Source of the DNA: Taklimakanibacter sp049323275
GTDB taxonomy: Bacteria > Pseudomonadota > Alphaproteobacteria > Rhizobiales > Aestuariivirgaceae
Assembly: GCA_049323275.1 (NCBI GenBank)
Contig: JBMOOM010000018.1
Location: 1-64,000, forward strand
Length of the DNA: 64,000 bases
Direction: 5' to 3'
The position numbers and the translations under genes were made by a program. Shown here in pieces: positions 1 to 8,169 of this stretch. Each line of letters starts with the position of its first letter. The first letter of the stretch is position 1. Below the pieces are notes generated by a model. The model worked only from the letters and a program-made list of their open reading frames with translations. It made no database searches and was not told the origin of the DNA.

Positions 1-4
1 TCCA

Positions 5-331
5 TCACATCATTGAAGCGATGAATACAGCATCGTTGAGGATGCGCAGGACACGGTATCCCTTCAGTCCGAGATAGGCTGTGCGGCGCGTATCGTAATC
101 TATGTCGTGATCCTCTGAATGGGTGGCGCCATCGACCTCGACGACGAGGGCCGCTTCGCGACAAAGAAAATCGACGGTGAACGGGCCGATCGAATGCTGG
201 CGAATGAACTTATGTCCTTGCAGGCGCCGACCGCGCAGGCCTGACCACAACCTCTCCTCCGCCGGCGTTTGACTCCTGCGTAGACGGCGAGCCTGATCCA
301 GCCGCTTGGGCTCAGTTTGCCGCGTTGTCAT
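5..331 (-). CDS. DUF559 domain endonuclease-like protein
   Basis: Small protein (108 aa from the ATG at 331) with the DUF559 core: TPAEERLW near the N-terminus, then FIRQHSIGPFTVDFLC, VVEVDGATH and GYRVLRI. DUF559 is related to very-short-patch-repair and restriction-endonuclease-fold nucleases; in this family the FxVDF...EVDG(G)xH segments form the predicted catalytic core. No partner or experimental role is evident. An in-frame ATG lies further upstream at 427, but the extra 32 codons read through a REP-like repeat (346-391), so the start at 331 is preferred. The C-terminus ends abruptly after VLRILNDAVF instead of the usual acidic NDEVL...GVL tail and may be eroded. Confidence 0.75.
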   Translation of the reverse strand: MTTRQTEPKRLDQARRLRRSQTPAEERLWSGLRGRRLQGHKFIRQHSIGPFTVDFLCREAALVVEVDGATHSEDHDIDYDTRRTAYLGLKGYRVLRILNDAVFIASMM

Positions 332-345
332 GGCGGCACCATACA

Positions 346-391
346 CCCTCATCCGCCCTTCGGGCACCTTCTCCCGCAAGCGGGAGAAGGG
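346..391. repeat. REP-like intergenic palindromic repeat, copy 1
   Basis: Contains CCCTCATCCGCCC, then GGGCACCTTCTCCCG, then the hairpin CTTCTCCCGCAAGCGGGAGAAG. The same unit recurs at 5523-5578 and, inverted and degenerate, at 5436-5490. Such GGGAGAAGG-type hairpin repeats are common between genes in alphaproteobacteria. Confidence 0.75.
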
Positions 392-435
392 AAAAACCAG
401 GGAAGACCTCCCGTTAGATATGTGCATACGATAGC

Positions 436-505
436 GACGAAAGTCGGGATCTATTTGGATGGCGCCGCTCGCATTCTGAGGGCCTATTGACCCCCGACTT
501 TCGTC
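436..505. repeat. 13-bp inverted repeat downstream of anti-sigma gene
   Basis: GACGAAAGTCGGG at 436-448 is exactly inverted at 493-505, with a 44 bp spacer. It lies between the end of the anti-sigma gene and the DUF559 gene. It could end transcription or mark a small repeat unit; no U-tract follows either arm, so a simple terminator is not supported. Confidence 0.5.
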
Positions 506-538
506 GGGGTGACGGCGTTGGGCAGAGTGCGACCGGCC

Positions 539-1297
539 TCACATCTCGAAGGACTGATAGACCAAGTGCGCGAGCGAGACGATGTCCTCGCGACCCGTCT
601 CGCCGGCGATGACGAAGCCCAGCGGCCCGTCGAGCCAGTAGCAGGCCGTGACATTGTCCTTCCGGGTGACCAGGAAGGCCGTCTCCTTGTTGGTCTGATT
701 GGCGGCGACGAAGATGGTGATGCGCCGTTTGGCCTGGTCCTCATACATGAGCTGGGCCGCCGGCTGGGCGCCGGCCGCCAGAAGACGGCCACCCATGAAG
801 GTGTAGCCGCGGGCGGTGAGATCGGGCACGACCAGCTTCTGGCCGATGCGCTTCGACAGCCACGTCGTCAGATGATCGCCGTCGCTGGCGGCGACTTCCA
901 CCGCGTGGCGGTTCTCATGCGTGTAGATTTCATGCGCCTCGATGGCGAGGTCGGCGAACTGCCTGGCCTGCGGCGCGCTCATCTGCAGATTGGCGAACCA
1001 GCCGGCGCCGGCGCCGATGATCAGGAGCGCCAAAGCGGCGGCGATGGCCCAGGGCGACAAGGTGAAGCCGCGGCGATGGCGGAGCGCCGCCTTGATCTGG
1101 GCCGGCACCGGCTCGTCGAGAACCGGATCGAAGGCCTCCTTCAGCCACGCCTTCTGGCGCCGCCAGGCTTCCACCTTGACGCGCGCCTCGAGGTCGTCGG
1201 CAAGTCGCTCGTCGAGAGCGCGCGCCTCCGGCCCGGCGATCTCGCCATCCGCATAAGCGTGCAGGGACCAGTCTTCGCTGTGGTTCGGCTCCGTCAT
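539..1297 (-). CDS. Anti-sigma factor, single-pass membrane protein
   Basis: 252 aa. The N-terminal about 75 residues (LHAYADGEIAGPEARALDERL...WRRQKAWLKEAF) match the sigma-binding helical region of transmembrane anti-sigma factors. One membrane segment lies at about residues 83-104 (AIAAALALLIIGAGAGWF), followed by a periplasmic domain of about 145 residues. The usual zinc motif HxxxCxxC of ZAS anti-sigmas is absent, so it would bind sigma without zinc. Its ATG overlaps the stop of the sigma gene by 4 bp (ATGA), so the two are translationally coupled and it is very probably the antagonist of that sigma. The signal sensed is not visible. Confidence 0.85.
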   Translation of the reverse strand: MTEPNHSEDWSLHAYADGEIAGPEARALDERLADDLEARVKVEAWRRQKAWLKEAFDPVLDEPVPAQIKAALRHRRGFTLSPWAIAAALALLIIGAGAGWFANLQMSAPQARQFADLAIEAHEIYTHENRHAVEVAASDGDHLTTWLSKRIGQKLVVPDLTARGYTFMGGRLLAAGAQPAAQLMYEDQAKRRITIFVAANQTNKETAFLVTRKDNVTACYWLDGPLGFVIAGETGREDIVSLAHLVYQSFEM

Positions 1298-1803
1298 TTC
1301 ACTCGTCTCAAGGAGGGTTTCGCCCCCTCGCCTATCAATTCGCGCAAGGCGCCGCGTGCCCGCGACAAACGCGACATCACGGTTCCCACCGGCACGCCGG
1401 TGATCTCGGCGACGTCGCGATAGCTCATATCTTCCAGCGCCACGAGGATCATCACCTCGCGCTGCTGGTCGGGCAGACGGTCGAGCGCGCTCGCCACCTG
1501 CACCAGCAATGTCTCGCCCTCCTGGGTGGGCTTCAGCATCACCTCGGGGTCGGAGAGGTCGTCGACCGTCTTGACGATCCCGGCCCGGCGCTCGCGCCTG
1601 AGGCCGCTGACATGGATGTTGCGCAGGACGGCATAGAGCCAGGCCCTGAGCGGCCGCGTCGGATCATAGAGATGGCTCTTCACCAGCGCCCGCTCGACAC
1701 AATCCTGGACGAGATCGTCCGCCAGCGCCGGGTCGCCGGTCAGCGCCCGGGCGAAACGGCGCAGATAGGGTATTTCAGCTGTGAGATCCGTACGGAAGTT
1801 CAT
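1294..1803 (-). CDS. ECF-family RNA polymerase sigma factor
   Basis: 169 aa, the normal length for a minimal ECF sigma. Region 2 (about residues 9-76) contains YLRRFARALTGDPALADDLVQD and the promoter-melting/-10 segment RAWLYAVLRNIHVSGLRR. Region 4 (about 108-158) contains LPDQQREVMILVALEDMSY followed by the helix-turn-helix GVPVGTVMSRLSRARGALRE, which reads the -35 element. The cognate anti-sigma follows with a 4-bp overlap. The leader (1804-1860) is short, and a RIME-like repeat lies upstream of it. ECF systems usually autoregulate; I could not identify a promoter with confidence. Confidence 0.93.
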   Translation of the reverse strand: MNFRTDLTAEIPYLRRFARALTGDPALADDLVQDCVERALVKSHLYDPTRPLRAWLYAVLRNIHVSGLRRERRAGIVKTVDDLSDPEVMLKPTQEGETLLVQVASALDRLPDQQREVMILVALEDMSYRDVAEITGVPVGTVMSRLSRARGALRELIGEGAKPSLRRVK

Positions 1804-1860
1804 TTCCGACCTTTAATCCCAGATACAGCGGCCGGCGGTAGTTTATTCCATGGCGCCGGT

Positions 1861-1971
1861 AGATCACGATCACTTCAGGTCTTTTCGACCTGAAGTGATA
1901 AACGTTATCGGAATTCTAAGTAGGCGCGTGATCGGACGGAAAACCGGCATCCACTTTTCCTGATCACGCGC
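1861..1971. repeat. RIME-like two-palindrome repeat, copy A
   Basis: First palindrome: ATCACTTCAGGTC (1869-1881) with GACCTGAAGTGAT (1887-1899). Second: GCGCGTGATC (1924-1933) with GATCACGCGC (1962-1971), enclosing the conserved GGACGGAAAACCGG and CCACTTTTCC. The same architecture recurs at 7221-7333, 26025-26135 (inverted) and 37802-37914. It resembles rhizobial RIME elements in length and in having two palindromes. The distal arm provides the stop codon and last codons of the neighbouring DUF3422 gene. Confidence 0.88.
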
Positions 1972-3238
1972 CCGCATGTTCGGAATGACGGCGGCGGATG
2001 CTCAGGACGATGAGGGTGATGACCGCGACGGTGGCGACGATCACGCCGGCCTTGAGATATTTGACGCCGAAAGGCACCGCATCCTCGGGCAGGACCTCGA
2101 GCACGTAACCCAGGAGGCTCGCGACATAATAGCTGATGGCGGCGATCGAGAGTCCCTCGACCGTCTGCTGCAGGCGCAGCTGCAGCCTGGTGCGCTCGCT
2201 CATCGCTTTGAGCAGGTCGCCATTCTGCTCCTCGACATCGATGTCGACGCGGGTGCGCAGCAGGTTGGCGGCATGCATCAGCTTGGCGGAGAGATCGGCC
2301 TGGCGGTCCTGCATGCTGAAGCAGGTGCGCAGGGCCGGCATCAGGCGCCGGTCCATGAAGCCGCTGATGGTCTGGTGATCGCCGATCGGCGTCTCGCGCA
2401 GCGAGGCGAGCCGGGCGCGCACGATCTCGGCATAGGCCCTGGTGGCGCCGAAGCGGAAGCGCGACTGGCTGGCGCCCGCCTCGAGCTCGCCCGCTACCGC
2501 CATCAGGCGCTGCAGCAGCGCCTTATTGGCGGCGAGGCCTTCGCTCTTCGTCATCTCGGCGGTGATGTCGCCGAGCGTCTGCTCGATGCGGCGCACCACC
2601 GGCTGGAGACGCTGCGCTTCCGGCAGGCCGAGGAGGCAGAAGGTGCGATAGGTCTCGAGCTCGAGGAGCTGCTGCACGAAGATGCCGGCGCGGATGGTCG
2701 ACATGCCGCGGTCGAGCACCAGCAGCCGCACGAAGCCGTCGCTCGCCGCCAGGAAGTCGGTGGCGGCGCGCGCATCGCCGGCCTCGGTCTCGAAGGCGAC
2801 GAGGCTCGCCGGGTCGAACAGCTTCTGCCAGTCGCCGCCATCGGCCTCGGAGAGAAGATGAAGATCGGCCGCCACCAGCAACGGACCCGGCTGCGGCAGC
2901 TGCTGCATCGGCTTCTGCAATTCACTGGTCGGACGGCCGAAGGGCGAGCGGTCGTGATTGACGAATTCCCACGTATAGGTGGTGAATTCGGCATGCTGCT
3001 CCCAGCGCAGCGCCGAATCCGGAAAGGCGACGCGATAATGTTTCGAGCCGGCGTCGGGACCGCGATGGCCGCGCGCGGCGACGAACTCGCTGAACGCCAG
3101 GCGGTCGCGGGCGGCCAGATCGGCGTCGGTCATGAAAGCGAAATGCAGGATGCGCAAAGGCGGCGCGATCGCCGCGAAGGGCCGCGCATGCACCTCGCTC
3201 AGAACGGCGCCGCGCAAGGGATGCGGCTCGAGAGTCAT
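1964..3238 (-). CDS. DUF3422 family membrane protein
   Basis: 424 aa from the ATG at 3238, which has a strong GGAGGAAGG Shine-Dalgarno; an ATG at 3325 exists but lacks this support. The protein begins with the family's LEPHPLRGAVLSEVHARPF segment, has a long soluble region with helical, coiled-coil-prone stretches (the arginine-rich part around residues 265-370), and ends with two hydrophobic segments (AAISYYVASLLGYVLEVL and AGVIVATVAVITLIVLSI) separated by a short acidic loop, so it is probably anchored to the inner membrane by its C-terminus. The molecular function of DUF3422 is not established. The last residues (HAGA and the stop) are encoded inside RIME-like copy A, so the natural C-terminus may have been replaced. 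Confidence 0.85.
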   Translation of the reverse strand: MTLEPHPLRGAVLSEVHARPFAAIAPPLRILHFAFMTDADLAARDRLAFSEFVAARGHRGPDAGSKHYRVAFPDSALRWEQHAEFTTYTWEFVNHDRSPFGRPTSELQKPMQQLPQPGPLLVAADLHLLSEADGGDWQKLFDPASLVAFETEAGDARAATDFLAASDGFVRLLVLDRGMSTIRAGIFVQQLLELETYRTFCLLGLPEAQRLQPVVRRIEQTLGDITAEMTKSEGLAANKALLQRLMAVAGELEAGASQSRFRFGATRAYAEIVRARLASLRETPIGDHQTISGFMDRRLMPALRTCFSMQDRQADLSAKLMHAANLLRTRVDIDVEEQNGDLLKAMSERTRLQLRLQQTVEGLSIAAISYYVASLLGYVLEVLPEDAVPFGVKYLKAGVIVATVAVITLIVLSIRRRHSEHAGA

Positions 3239-3338
3239 CACCTTCCTCCACCAAAAAGCGGAAGCGGCGGAGCATAGTCGGATGATCGCGCCACGGCATG
3301 TGTCGCCGGGTCGCAGCCGGATCATCTATGATCTTTGA

Positions 3339-4700
3339 TCAACCGGTCCATTTCTGGCGCATGGTCACCAGTTCCTCGGCGGCAGTCGGATGCAGCGCCA
3401 TGGTGGCGTCGAAATCGGCCTTGGTGGCCCCCTTCTTGACGGCGATGCCGAGCAGCTGCGCCATCTCGCCGGCATCAGGCCCGACGATATGGCAGCCCAG
3501 CACCTTGTCGCTGGCGGCGTCGACGACGAGCTTCATCAGCATGCGCTCGTCGCGGCCCGTCATGGTGTGGCGCATCGGCCGGAAGGTCGTCTTATAGATG
3601 TCGATCTTCGGATGAAGCTCGCGCGCCCGCGTCTCGGTCATACCGACGGTGCCGATCTCGGGCTGCGAGAACACCGCGGTCGGCACATTGGCATGATCGA
3701 CGGCGATGTCGCGGCCGCCGAATACCGTGTCGGCGAAAGCATGGCCCTCGCGGATGGCGACCGGCGTCAGATTGAGCCGGTTGGTGACATCGCCCACCGC
3801 ATAGATGTTGTCGGTGGTGGTGCGCGAATAGTCGTCAACCTTCACGGCGTAATGGGGGGTGAGCTCGACGCCCGCTTTTTCGAGATCGAGTCCCAGCACA
3901 TTGGGAATGCGGCCCGTCGCATACATGATCTGGCCGGCGCCGAAGACCGCGCCGTCGATGCAGGTGATGCGGACACCGTCGCCCGATTTCTCGATCCGCT
4001 CGACGTCGCAGCGCAGGCGGAATTCGATGCCCTTCTTCTTCATCTCGGCATGAAGATGGTCGCGCAGGTCCTCGTCGAAGCCGCGCAGGATCTTCTCGCC
4101 GCGATAGATGAGCACCGTCTCGACGCCGAGATTGTTGAAGATGCCGGCGAATTCGATAGCGATATAGCCGCCGCCGACGATACAGATGCGGCGCGGAAGC
4201 TGCTCGAGATGGAAGGCCTCGTTCGAGGTGATGGCGAGCTCGCGGCCCGGAAGATGCAAAGGCACGAAGGGCGTGGCGCCGGTGGCGATGAGGATATATT
4301 TGGCCGTGATCTTGCGGCCGTCGGACAACGCGACGGTGTGCCGGTCCTCGAACACGGCGCGCGCCATGATCAGCTCGGCGCCGGCGCTTTCGAGATTGCG
4401 GATATAGGCCTTGTTGAGCCGGTCGATCTCCTTGTCCTTGTTGGCGATGAGCGTTTGCCAGTCGAAGGAGACCTTTTCGGTGGTCCAGCCATAGCCCACC
4501 GCGTCCTCGAAGGCCTCGGCATAATGGCTCGCATAGACGAAGAGCTTCTTCGGCACGCAGCCGCGGATCACGCAGGTGCCGCCGACGCGGTATTCCTCGG
4601 CGACCGCCACCCTGGCGCCATGCTGGGCGGCGATGCGCGCGGCGCGGACACCGCCGGAGCCCGCGCCGATGACGAAGAGATCGTAGTCGTACTGGGTCAT
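3339..4700 (-). CDS. gor: Glutathione-disulfide reductase
   Basis: 453 aa, standard length. Cytoplasmic FAD flavoenzyme that reduces glutathione disulfide with NADPH. Visible: FAD-binding GAGSGG at residues 12-17; redox-active disulfide in GGTCVIRGCVPKK (Cys43 and Cys48), the arrangement typical of glutathione reductase rather than lipoamide dehydrogenase; NADP-binding GGGYIA at 176-181 with Arg200 after the second strand; C-terminal HPTAAEE (437-443) providing the His-Glu pair for the partner subunit. The start ATG overlaps the rpiA stop by 4 bp. Coupling to rpiA makes sense because the pentose phosphate pathway supplies NADPH for the enzyme. Confidence 0.96.
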   Translation of the reverse strand: MTQYDYDLFVIGAGSGGVRAARIAAQHGARVAVAEEYRVGGTCVIRGCVPKKLFVYASHYAEAFEDAVGYGWTTEKVSFDWQTLIANKDKEIDRLNKAYIRNLESAGAELIMARAVFEDRHTVALSDGRKITAKYILIATGATPFVPLHLPGRELAITSNEAFHLEQLPRRICIVGGGYIAIEFAGIFNNLGVETVLIYRGEKILRGFDEDLRDHLHAEMKKKGIEFRLRCDVERIEKSGDGVRITCIDGAVFGAGQIMYATGRIPNVLGLDLEKAGVELTPHYAVKVDDYSRTTTDNIYAVGDVTNRLNLTPVAIREGHAFADTVFGGRDIAVDHANVPTAVFSQPEIGTVGMTETRARELHPKIDIYKTTFRPMRHTMTGRDERMLMKLVVDAASDKVLGCHIVGPDAGEMAQLLGIAVKKGATKADFDATMALHPTAAEELVTMRQKWTG

Positions 4701-5389
4701 TTCGTCAGAGTCTCGACGCCGTTTTCAGTCGCGATGATGGCGATGCTCGCCAGACCGATGAAAAGGCCGTGATCGACGACGCCCGGAATGGAGGAAAGTG
4801 CCGCGGCGAGCTTCTCGGGATTTTCGATGCGGCCCAGAGCGCCATCGAGGATGACATTGCCATTGTCGGTGACATAGGGCTTGCCGTCGCGCAGGCGCAA
4901 GGTCAGCGGTCCCTTGTTGCCCGACCAGGCGAGCGCCTGATCGATCTTCATGGCGGTGGCCTTGAGGCCGAAGGGCACGACCTCGATCGGCAAGGGGAAT
5001 TTGCCGAGCGTCGCGACTTTCTTGGTGTCGTCGGCGATGACGATCATCCTGCGCGACGACGAGGCGACGATCTTCTCGCGCAGAAGCGCGCCGCCGCCGC
5101 CCTTGATGAGGCGCAGCTCGCCGTCGAGCTCATCGGCGCCGTCGACGGTGACGTCGAGCGCCGGCGTCTCGTCGAGCGTGGTGAGCCTGATGCCGAGGCT
5201 TTCGGCCTGCTTGCGCGTCGCCTCCGAGGTCGGCACGCAGAGGAGATCCCAGCCTTGCTTGACCTTGTCGCCCACCGCATCGACGAAATGCTTCGCCGTC
5301 GAGCCGGTTCCGAGGCCGAGCTTCATGCCGGACGAGATGTGCGCGATGGCGGCCAGCGCCGCGGCCTTCTTGCGATCGTCAGGGGTCAT
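4697..5389 (-). CDS. rpiA: Ribose-5-phosphate isomerase A
   Basis: 230 aa. Interconverts ribose-5-phosphate and ribulose-5-phosphate in the non-oxidative pentose phosphate pathway. Family motifs present: LGTGSTA near residue 27 (phosphate-binding loop), the DGADE box (VTVDGADELDGELRLIKGGGGALLREK) with catalytic Asp/Glu and Lys, and FPLPIEVVPFG. It is the first gene of a two-gene operon with gor (4-bp overlap). The intergenic stretch upstream contains a pair of REP-like repeats. Confidence 0.96.
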   Translation of the reverse strand: MTPDDRKKAAALAAIAHISSGMKLGLGTGSTAKHFVDAVGDKVKQGWDLLCVPTSEATRKQAESLGIRLTTLDETPALDVTVDGADELDGELRLIKGGGGALLREKIVASSSRRMIVIADDTKKVATLGKFPLPIEVVPFGLKATAMKIDQALAWSGNKGPLTLRLRDGKPYVTDNGNVILDGALGRIENPEKLAAALSSIPGVVDHGLFIGLASIAIIATENGVETLTK

Positions 5390-5435
5390 GGAGCCTCGGC
5401 GTGGATGTGAGCGTAGCTTTGTCGGTTTTCCAATT

Positions 5436-5578
5436 TCCCCCTCTCCCGTCCGCAGGATGGGAGAGGGTGGCCGAAGGCCGGGTGAGGGCTCTTCGCCGAA
5501 GTCTCATAGCCTGTTGCAGAAGAGCCCTCATCCGCCCTCCGGGCACCTTCTCCCATTGCTTCGCAACGGGAGAAGGGA
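5436..5578. repeat. Inverted pair of REP-like repeats, copies 2 and 3
   Basis: 5436-5490 (CCCCCTCTCCCG...GGGAGAGGGTGGCCGAAGG...GGTGAGGGCT) and 5523-5578 (AGCCCTCATCCGCCCTCC...CTTCTCCC...GGGAGAAGG) are two diverged copies of the unit at 346-391 in opposite orientation, about 32 bp apart, between the aldehyde dehydrogenase gene and rpiA. Each copy has an internal CTCCC/GGGAG hairpin, and the copies can also pair with each other. Confidence 0.8.
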
Positions 5579-5604
5579 AAAGATTTGAAAGGGCTCGCCA
5601 CTCT

Positions 5605-7080
5605 TTACGCGCCGAGGCCGCCCATCAGCATGTACTTGATCTCGGTGAATTCCTCGAGGCCGTGGCGCGAGCCTTCGCGGCCGATGCCCGATTCCTTGAC
5701 GCCGCCGAAGGGCGCCACCTCGGTCGAGATGATGCCTTCATTGATGCCGACCATGCCGTATTCGAGGCCTTCGGCGACGCGCCAGACGCGGCCGATGTCG
5801 CGCGAATAGAAGTAGCAGGCGAGGCCGAACTCGGTGTCGTTGGCCATGCGGATCGCTTCTTCCTCGGTCGAGAAGCGGAAGAGCGGCGCCACCGGACCGA
5901 AGGTCTCCTCGCGCGCCACCGCCATCTTGGTGGTGACGTCGCGCAGGATCGTCGGCTCGAAGAAATTGCCGCCGAGCTCCTTGCCGCCGACGACGACCTT
6001 GGCGCCCTTGCTGACCGCGTCGTCGATATGCTCGCGCACCTTCTTGACCGCGGCTTCGTTGATCAGCGGACCGGTGGTGACGCCCTGCTCGACGCCGTTG
6101 CCCACTTTCAGCTTGTTCACGGCTTCGGCGAATTTCGCGGCGAAGGCGTCATAGACCTTGTCCTGCACCAGGATGCGGTTGGCGCAGACGCAGGTCTGGC
6201 CGGCATTGCGGTATTTCGAGGCCATGGCGCCCTGCACTGCGGCGTCGAGATCGGCATCGTCGAAGACGATGAAGGGCGCGTTGCCGCCGAGCTCGAGACC
6301 GACCTTCTTCACCGTCGAGGCGCATTGCTGCATGAGCAGCTTGCCGATCTCGGTCGAGCCGGTGAAGGTCACGATGCGCACCAGCGGGTTGGAGGTGAGC
6401 TCGGCGCCGATCGGGCGGGCCTTGCCGGTGAGAATGTTGAAGACGCCGGCCGGGATGCCGGCGCGCTCGGCGAGCTCGCACAGCGCCAGCGCCGAGAGCG
6501 GCGTCTCGCTCGCCGGCTTGCAGACGAAGGTGCAGCCCGCCGCCAGGGCCGGGCCGGCCTTGCGGGTGATCATCGCATTGGGGAAGTTCCACGGCGTGAT
6601 CGCGGCGACGACGCCGATCGGCTGGCGGATGGTGACGATGCGCGCATTGGGCCAGGGCGAGGGAATGGTCTCGCCATAGATGCGCTTGGCTTCCTCGGCG
6701 AAGAACTCGACGAAGGACGCGCCATAGGCGATCTCGCCGCGCGATTCGGCGAGCGGCTTGCCCTGCTCGGCGGTCATGATCTGGGCGAGGTCTTCCTGAT
6801 TTTCCATCATCAGGTTGAACCATTTGCGCAGGATGGCGGCGCGCTCCTTGGCGGGCTTGGCGCCCCAGGCCTTCTGGGCCTTGCCCGCCGCCTCGATGGC
6901 GGCCTTGGCCTCGGCCTGGCCGAGATCCGGCACCGCGGCGATGACTTCCTCGTTCACCGGGTTGGTGACGTCGATGGTTTCCTTGCCCGACACCCACTTG
7001 CCGTCGATGTAGCATTTTTCCTTGAGCAGCGACTTGTCCTTGAGGATGTCTTTGAGCGCCTGGGTCTTGCGGATATCCAT
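5605..7080 (-). CDS. gabD: NAD(P)-dependent succinate-semialdehyde dehydrogenase-type aldehyde dehydrogenase
   Basis: 491 aa, full length for the ALDH superfamily. Oxidises an aldehyde to the acid; the best subfamily match by motifs is succinate/glutarate-semialdehyde dehydrogenase (last step of the GABA shunt). Visible: PWNFP with Asn165, cofactor loop FTGSTEIGK (239-247), general base Glu263 in LELGGNAPFIV, nucleophile Cys297 in NAGQTCVCANR, and EETFGPVAP. The start at 7080 has a good AGGAGA ribosome-binding site 8 nt upstream. It stands alone, with REP-like repeats downstream and a RIME-like element in its upstream region. Substrate is inferred from motifs only; no gabT is adjacent. Confidence 0.87.
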   Translation of the reverse strand: MDIRKTQALKDILKDKSLLKEKCYIDGKWVSGKETIDVTNPVNEEVIAAVPDLGQAEAKAAIEAAGKAQKAWGAKPAKERAAILRKWFNLMMENQEDLAQIMTAEQGKPLAESRGEIAYGASFVEFFAEEAKRIYGETIPSPWPNARIVTIRQPIGVVAAITPWNFPNAMITRKAGPALAAGCTFVCKPASETPLSALALCELAERAGIPAGVFNILTGKARPIGAELTSNPLVRIVTFTGSTEIGKLLMQQCASTVKKVGLELGGNAPFIVFDDADLDAAVQGAMASKYRNAGQTCVCANRILVQDKVYDAFAAKFAEAVNKLKVGNGVEQGVTTGPLINEAAVKKVREHIDDAVSKGAKVVVGGKELGGNFFEPTILRDVTTKMAVAREETFGPVAPLFRFSTEEEAIRMANDTEFGLACYFYSRDIGRVWRVAEGLEYGMVGINEGIISTEVAPFGGVKESGIGREGSRHGLEEFTEIKYMLMGGLGA

Positions 7081-7220
7081 GATCCCGTCTCCTTGTCCGT
7101 TGGAACCGTCTATCCCGTCGGGATGAGGGCTCTATGGGTAAATATGGGGGCGCGAGCCTGAGGCCTTCGCGCCTTCGCGGCGGCGTCTTAGCACAGAGGC
7201 GCCGTGAACCGCAAAACCCT

Positions 7221-7333
7221 AGATCACGATCACTTCAGGTCGAATCGACCTGAAGTGATGTACGTGATCGGAATCTATATTTAGCGCGTGATCGGACGGA
7301 AAACCGGCGGCCACTTTTCCCGATCACACGCTA
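7221..7333. repeat. RIME-like two-palindrome repeat, copy B
   Basis: Same layout as copy A: ATCACTTCAGGTC/GACCTGAAGTGAT with loop GAATC, then GCGCGTGATCGGACGGAAAA...CCACTTTTCC, with the distal arm slightly decayed (CGATCACACGC). It occupies about a third of the 321-bp divergent intergenic region 7081-7401 between the aldehyde dehydrogenase gene and gph. I see no gene in the rest of that region. Confidence 0.88.
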
Positions 7334-7401
7334 ACGCCTCATGGCAGCCGCGCGAGGGCCGCGGCTTGCCAATCCAGGTTCCATTGCCGATAAGGCCCGC
7401 C

Positions 7402-8073
7402 ATGACCCGCAAAGCCGTCATCTTCGATCTCGACGGGACCCTCGTCGACACCGCGCCCGATCTGTGGCGCGCCACCAATCATATAATGTCCGAATGCGGA
7501 CGGCGCGCCGTGACCATCGAGGAGGTCCGGGCCTTTGTCGGCCATGGCGCGCGCAAGCTCATCCAGCGCGGGCTGGCCGCGACGGGTGAGGAATATGACG
7601 CGCCGGCGATCGAGCCGCTTTACGAGAAATTCGTCGCCTATTACCGCGACAATATCGCCGTCGGCAGCGTCCCCTTCCCGGGTTGCCTGGCGCTGCTCGA
7701 CCGGCTCAAGGCCGAAGGAATCAGCCTCGGCGTGTGCACCAACAAGCAGGAAGGCCTGTCGGTGAAGCTCATCGAGACGCTGGGCATGACTTCCTATTTC
7801 GACGCCATCATCGGCGCCGACACGATCGGCATCGCCAAGCCCGACCCCGCCCCCTATCGCGAGGCCCTGCGGCGGATGGACCGGCAGGCCGCCCGGTCGC
7901 TCCTCATCGGCGACAGCGAGACGGACGTCCTGACCGCCCGGGCGGCCGGGGTTCCGATCGTCGGCGTCACTTTCGGCTACACGCCCCGCCCGATCGCGGA
8001 ATTCAGCCCCAACAGCATGGTCGACCACTTCGACGAGGCCTATGGACCCATCATGGCGCTGCTAAGCGACTGA
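7402..8073 (+). CDS. gph: Phosphoglycolate phosphatase (HAD superfamily)
   Basis: 223 aa from the ATG at 7402; the in-frame ATG at 7288 is rejected because its extension reads through the RIME-like repeat. HAD motif I is FDLDGTLVDTAPDL (nucleophile and acid/base Asp), motif II is GVCTNK, motif III Lys lies in GIAKPDPAPYREAL, and motif IV is IGDSETDVLTARAAG. This pattern with an alpha-helical cap (AFVGHGARKLIQRGL) is the Gph type, which dephosphorylates 2-phosphoglycolate, a product of DNA repair and of Rubisco oxygenation. Some HAD homologues with these motifs have other phosphorylated substrates. Confidence 0.86.
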   Translation: MTRKAVIFDLDGTLVDTAPDLWRATNHIMSECGRRAVTIEEVRAFVGHGARKLIQRGLAATGEEYDAPAIEPLYEKFVAYYRDNIAVGSVPFPGCLALLDRLKAEGISLGVCTNKQEGLSVKLIETLGMTSYFDAIIGADTIGIAKPDPAPYREALRRMDRQAARSLLIGDSETDVLTARAAGVPIVGVTFGYTPRPIAEFSPNSMVDHFDEAYGPIMALLSD

Positions 8074-8093
8074 AGAATCACGAAATGTAAGGA

Positions 8094-8169
8094 TGGTGGG
8101 CGATACTGGACTCGAACCAGTGACCCCTGCGATGTGAACACAGTGCTCTACCAACTGAGCTAATCGCCC
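8094..8169 (-). tRNA. tRNA-Val (anticodon CAC), CCA encoded
   Basis: Read on the minus strand this folds as a standard cloverleaf: acceptor GGGCGAT/ATCGCCC, D arm GCTC-AGTTGGTA-GAGC, anticodon arm CTGTG-TTCACAT-CGCAG with CAC at 34-36, variable loop GGGTC, T arm ACTGG-TTCGAGT-CCAGT, discriminator A and a genome-encoded CCA. It decodes GUG. It lies just downstream of and convergent with gph. Confidence 0.97.

Noticed and set aside
5401..7161. 586-codon frame antisense to the aldehyde dehydrogenase gene
   Set aside because: Shadow of gabD; extends through REP-like repeats, and composition is ADG/RE-rich without motifs.
8094..8169. tRNA gene as a possible integrative-element attachment site
   Set aside because: No duplicated 3' tRNA segment, integrase or element boundary is seen in the window.
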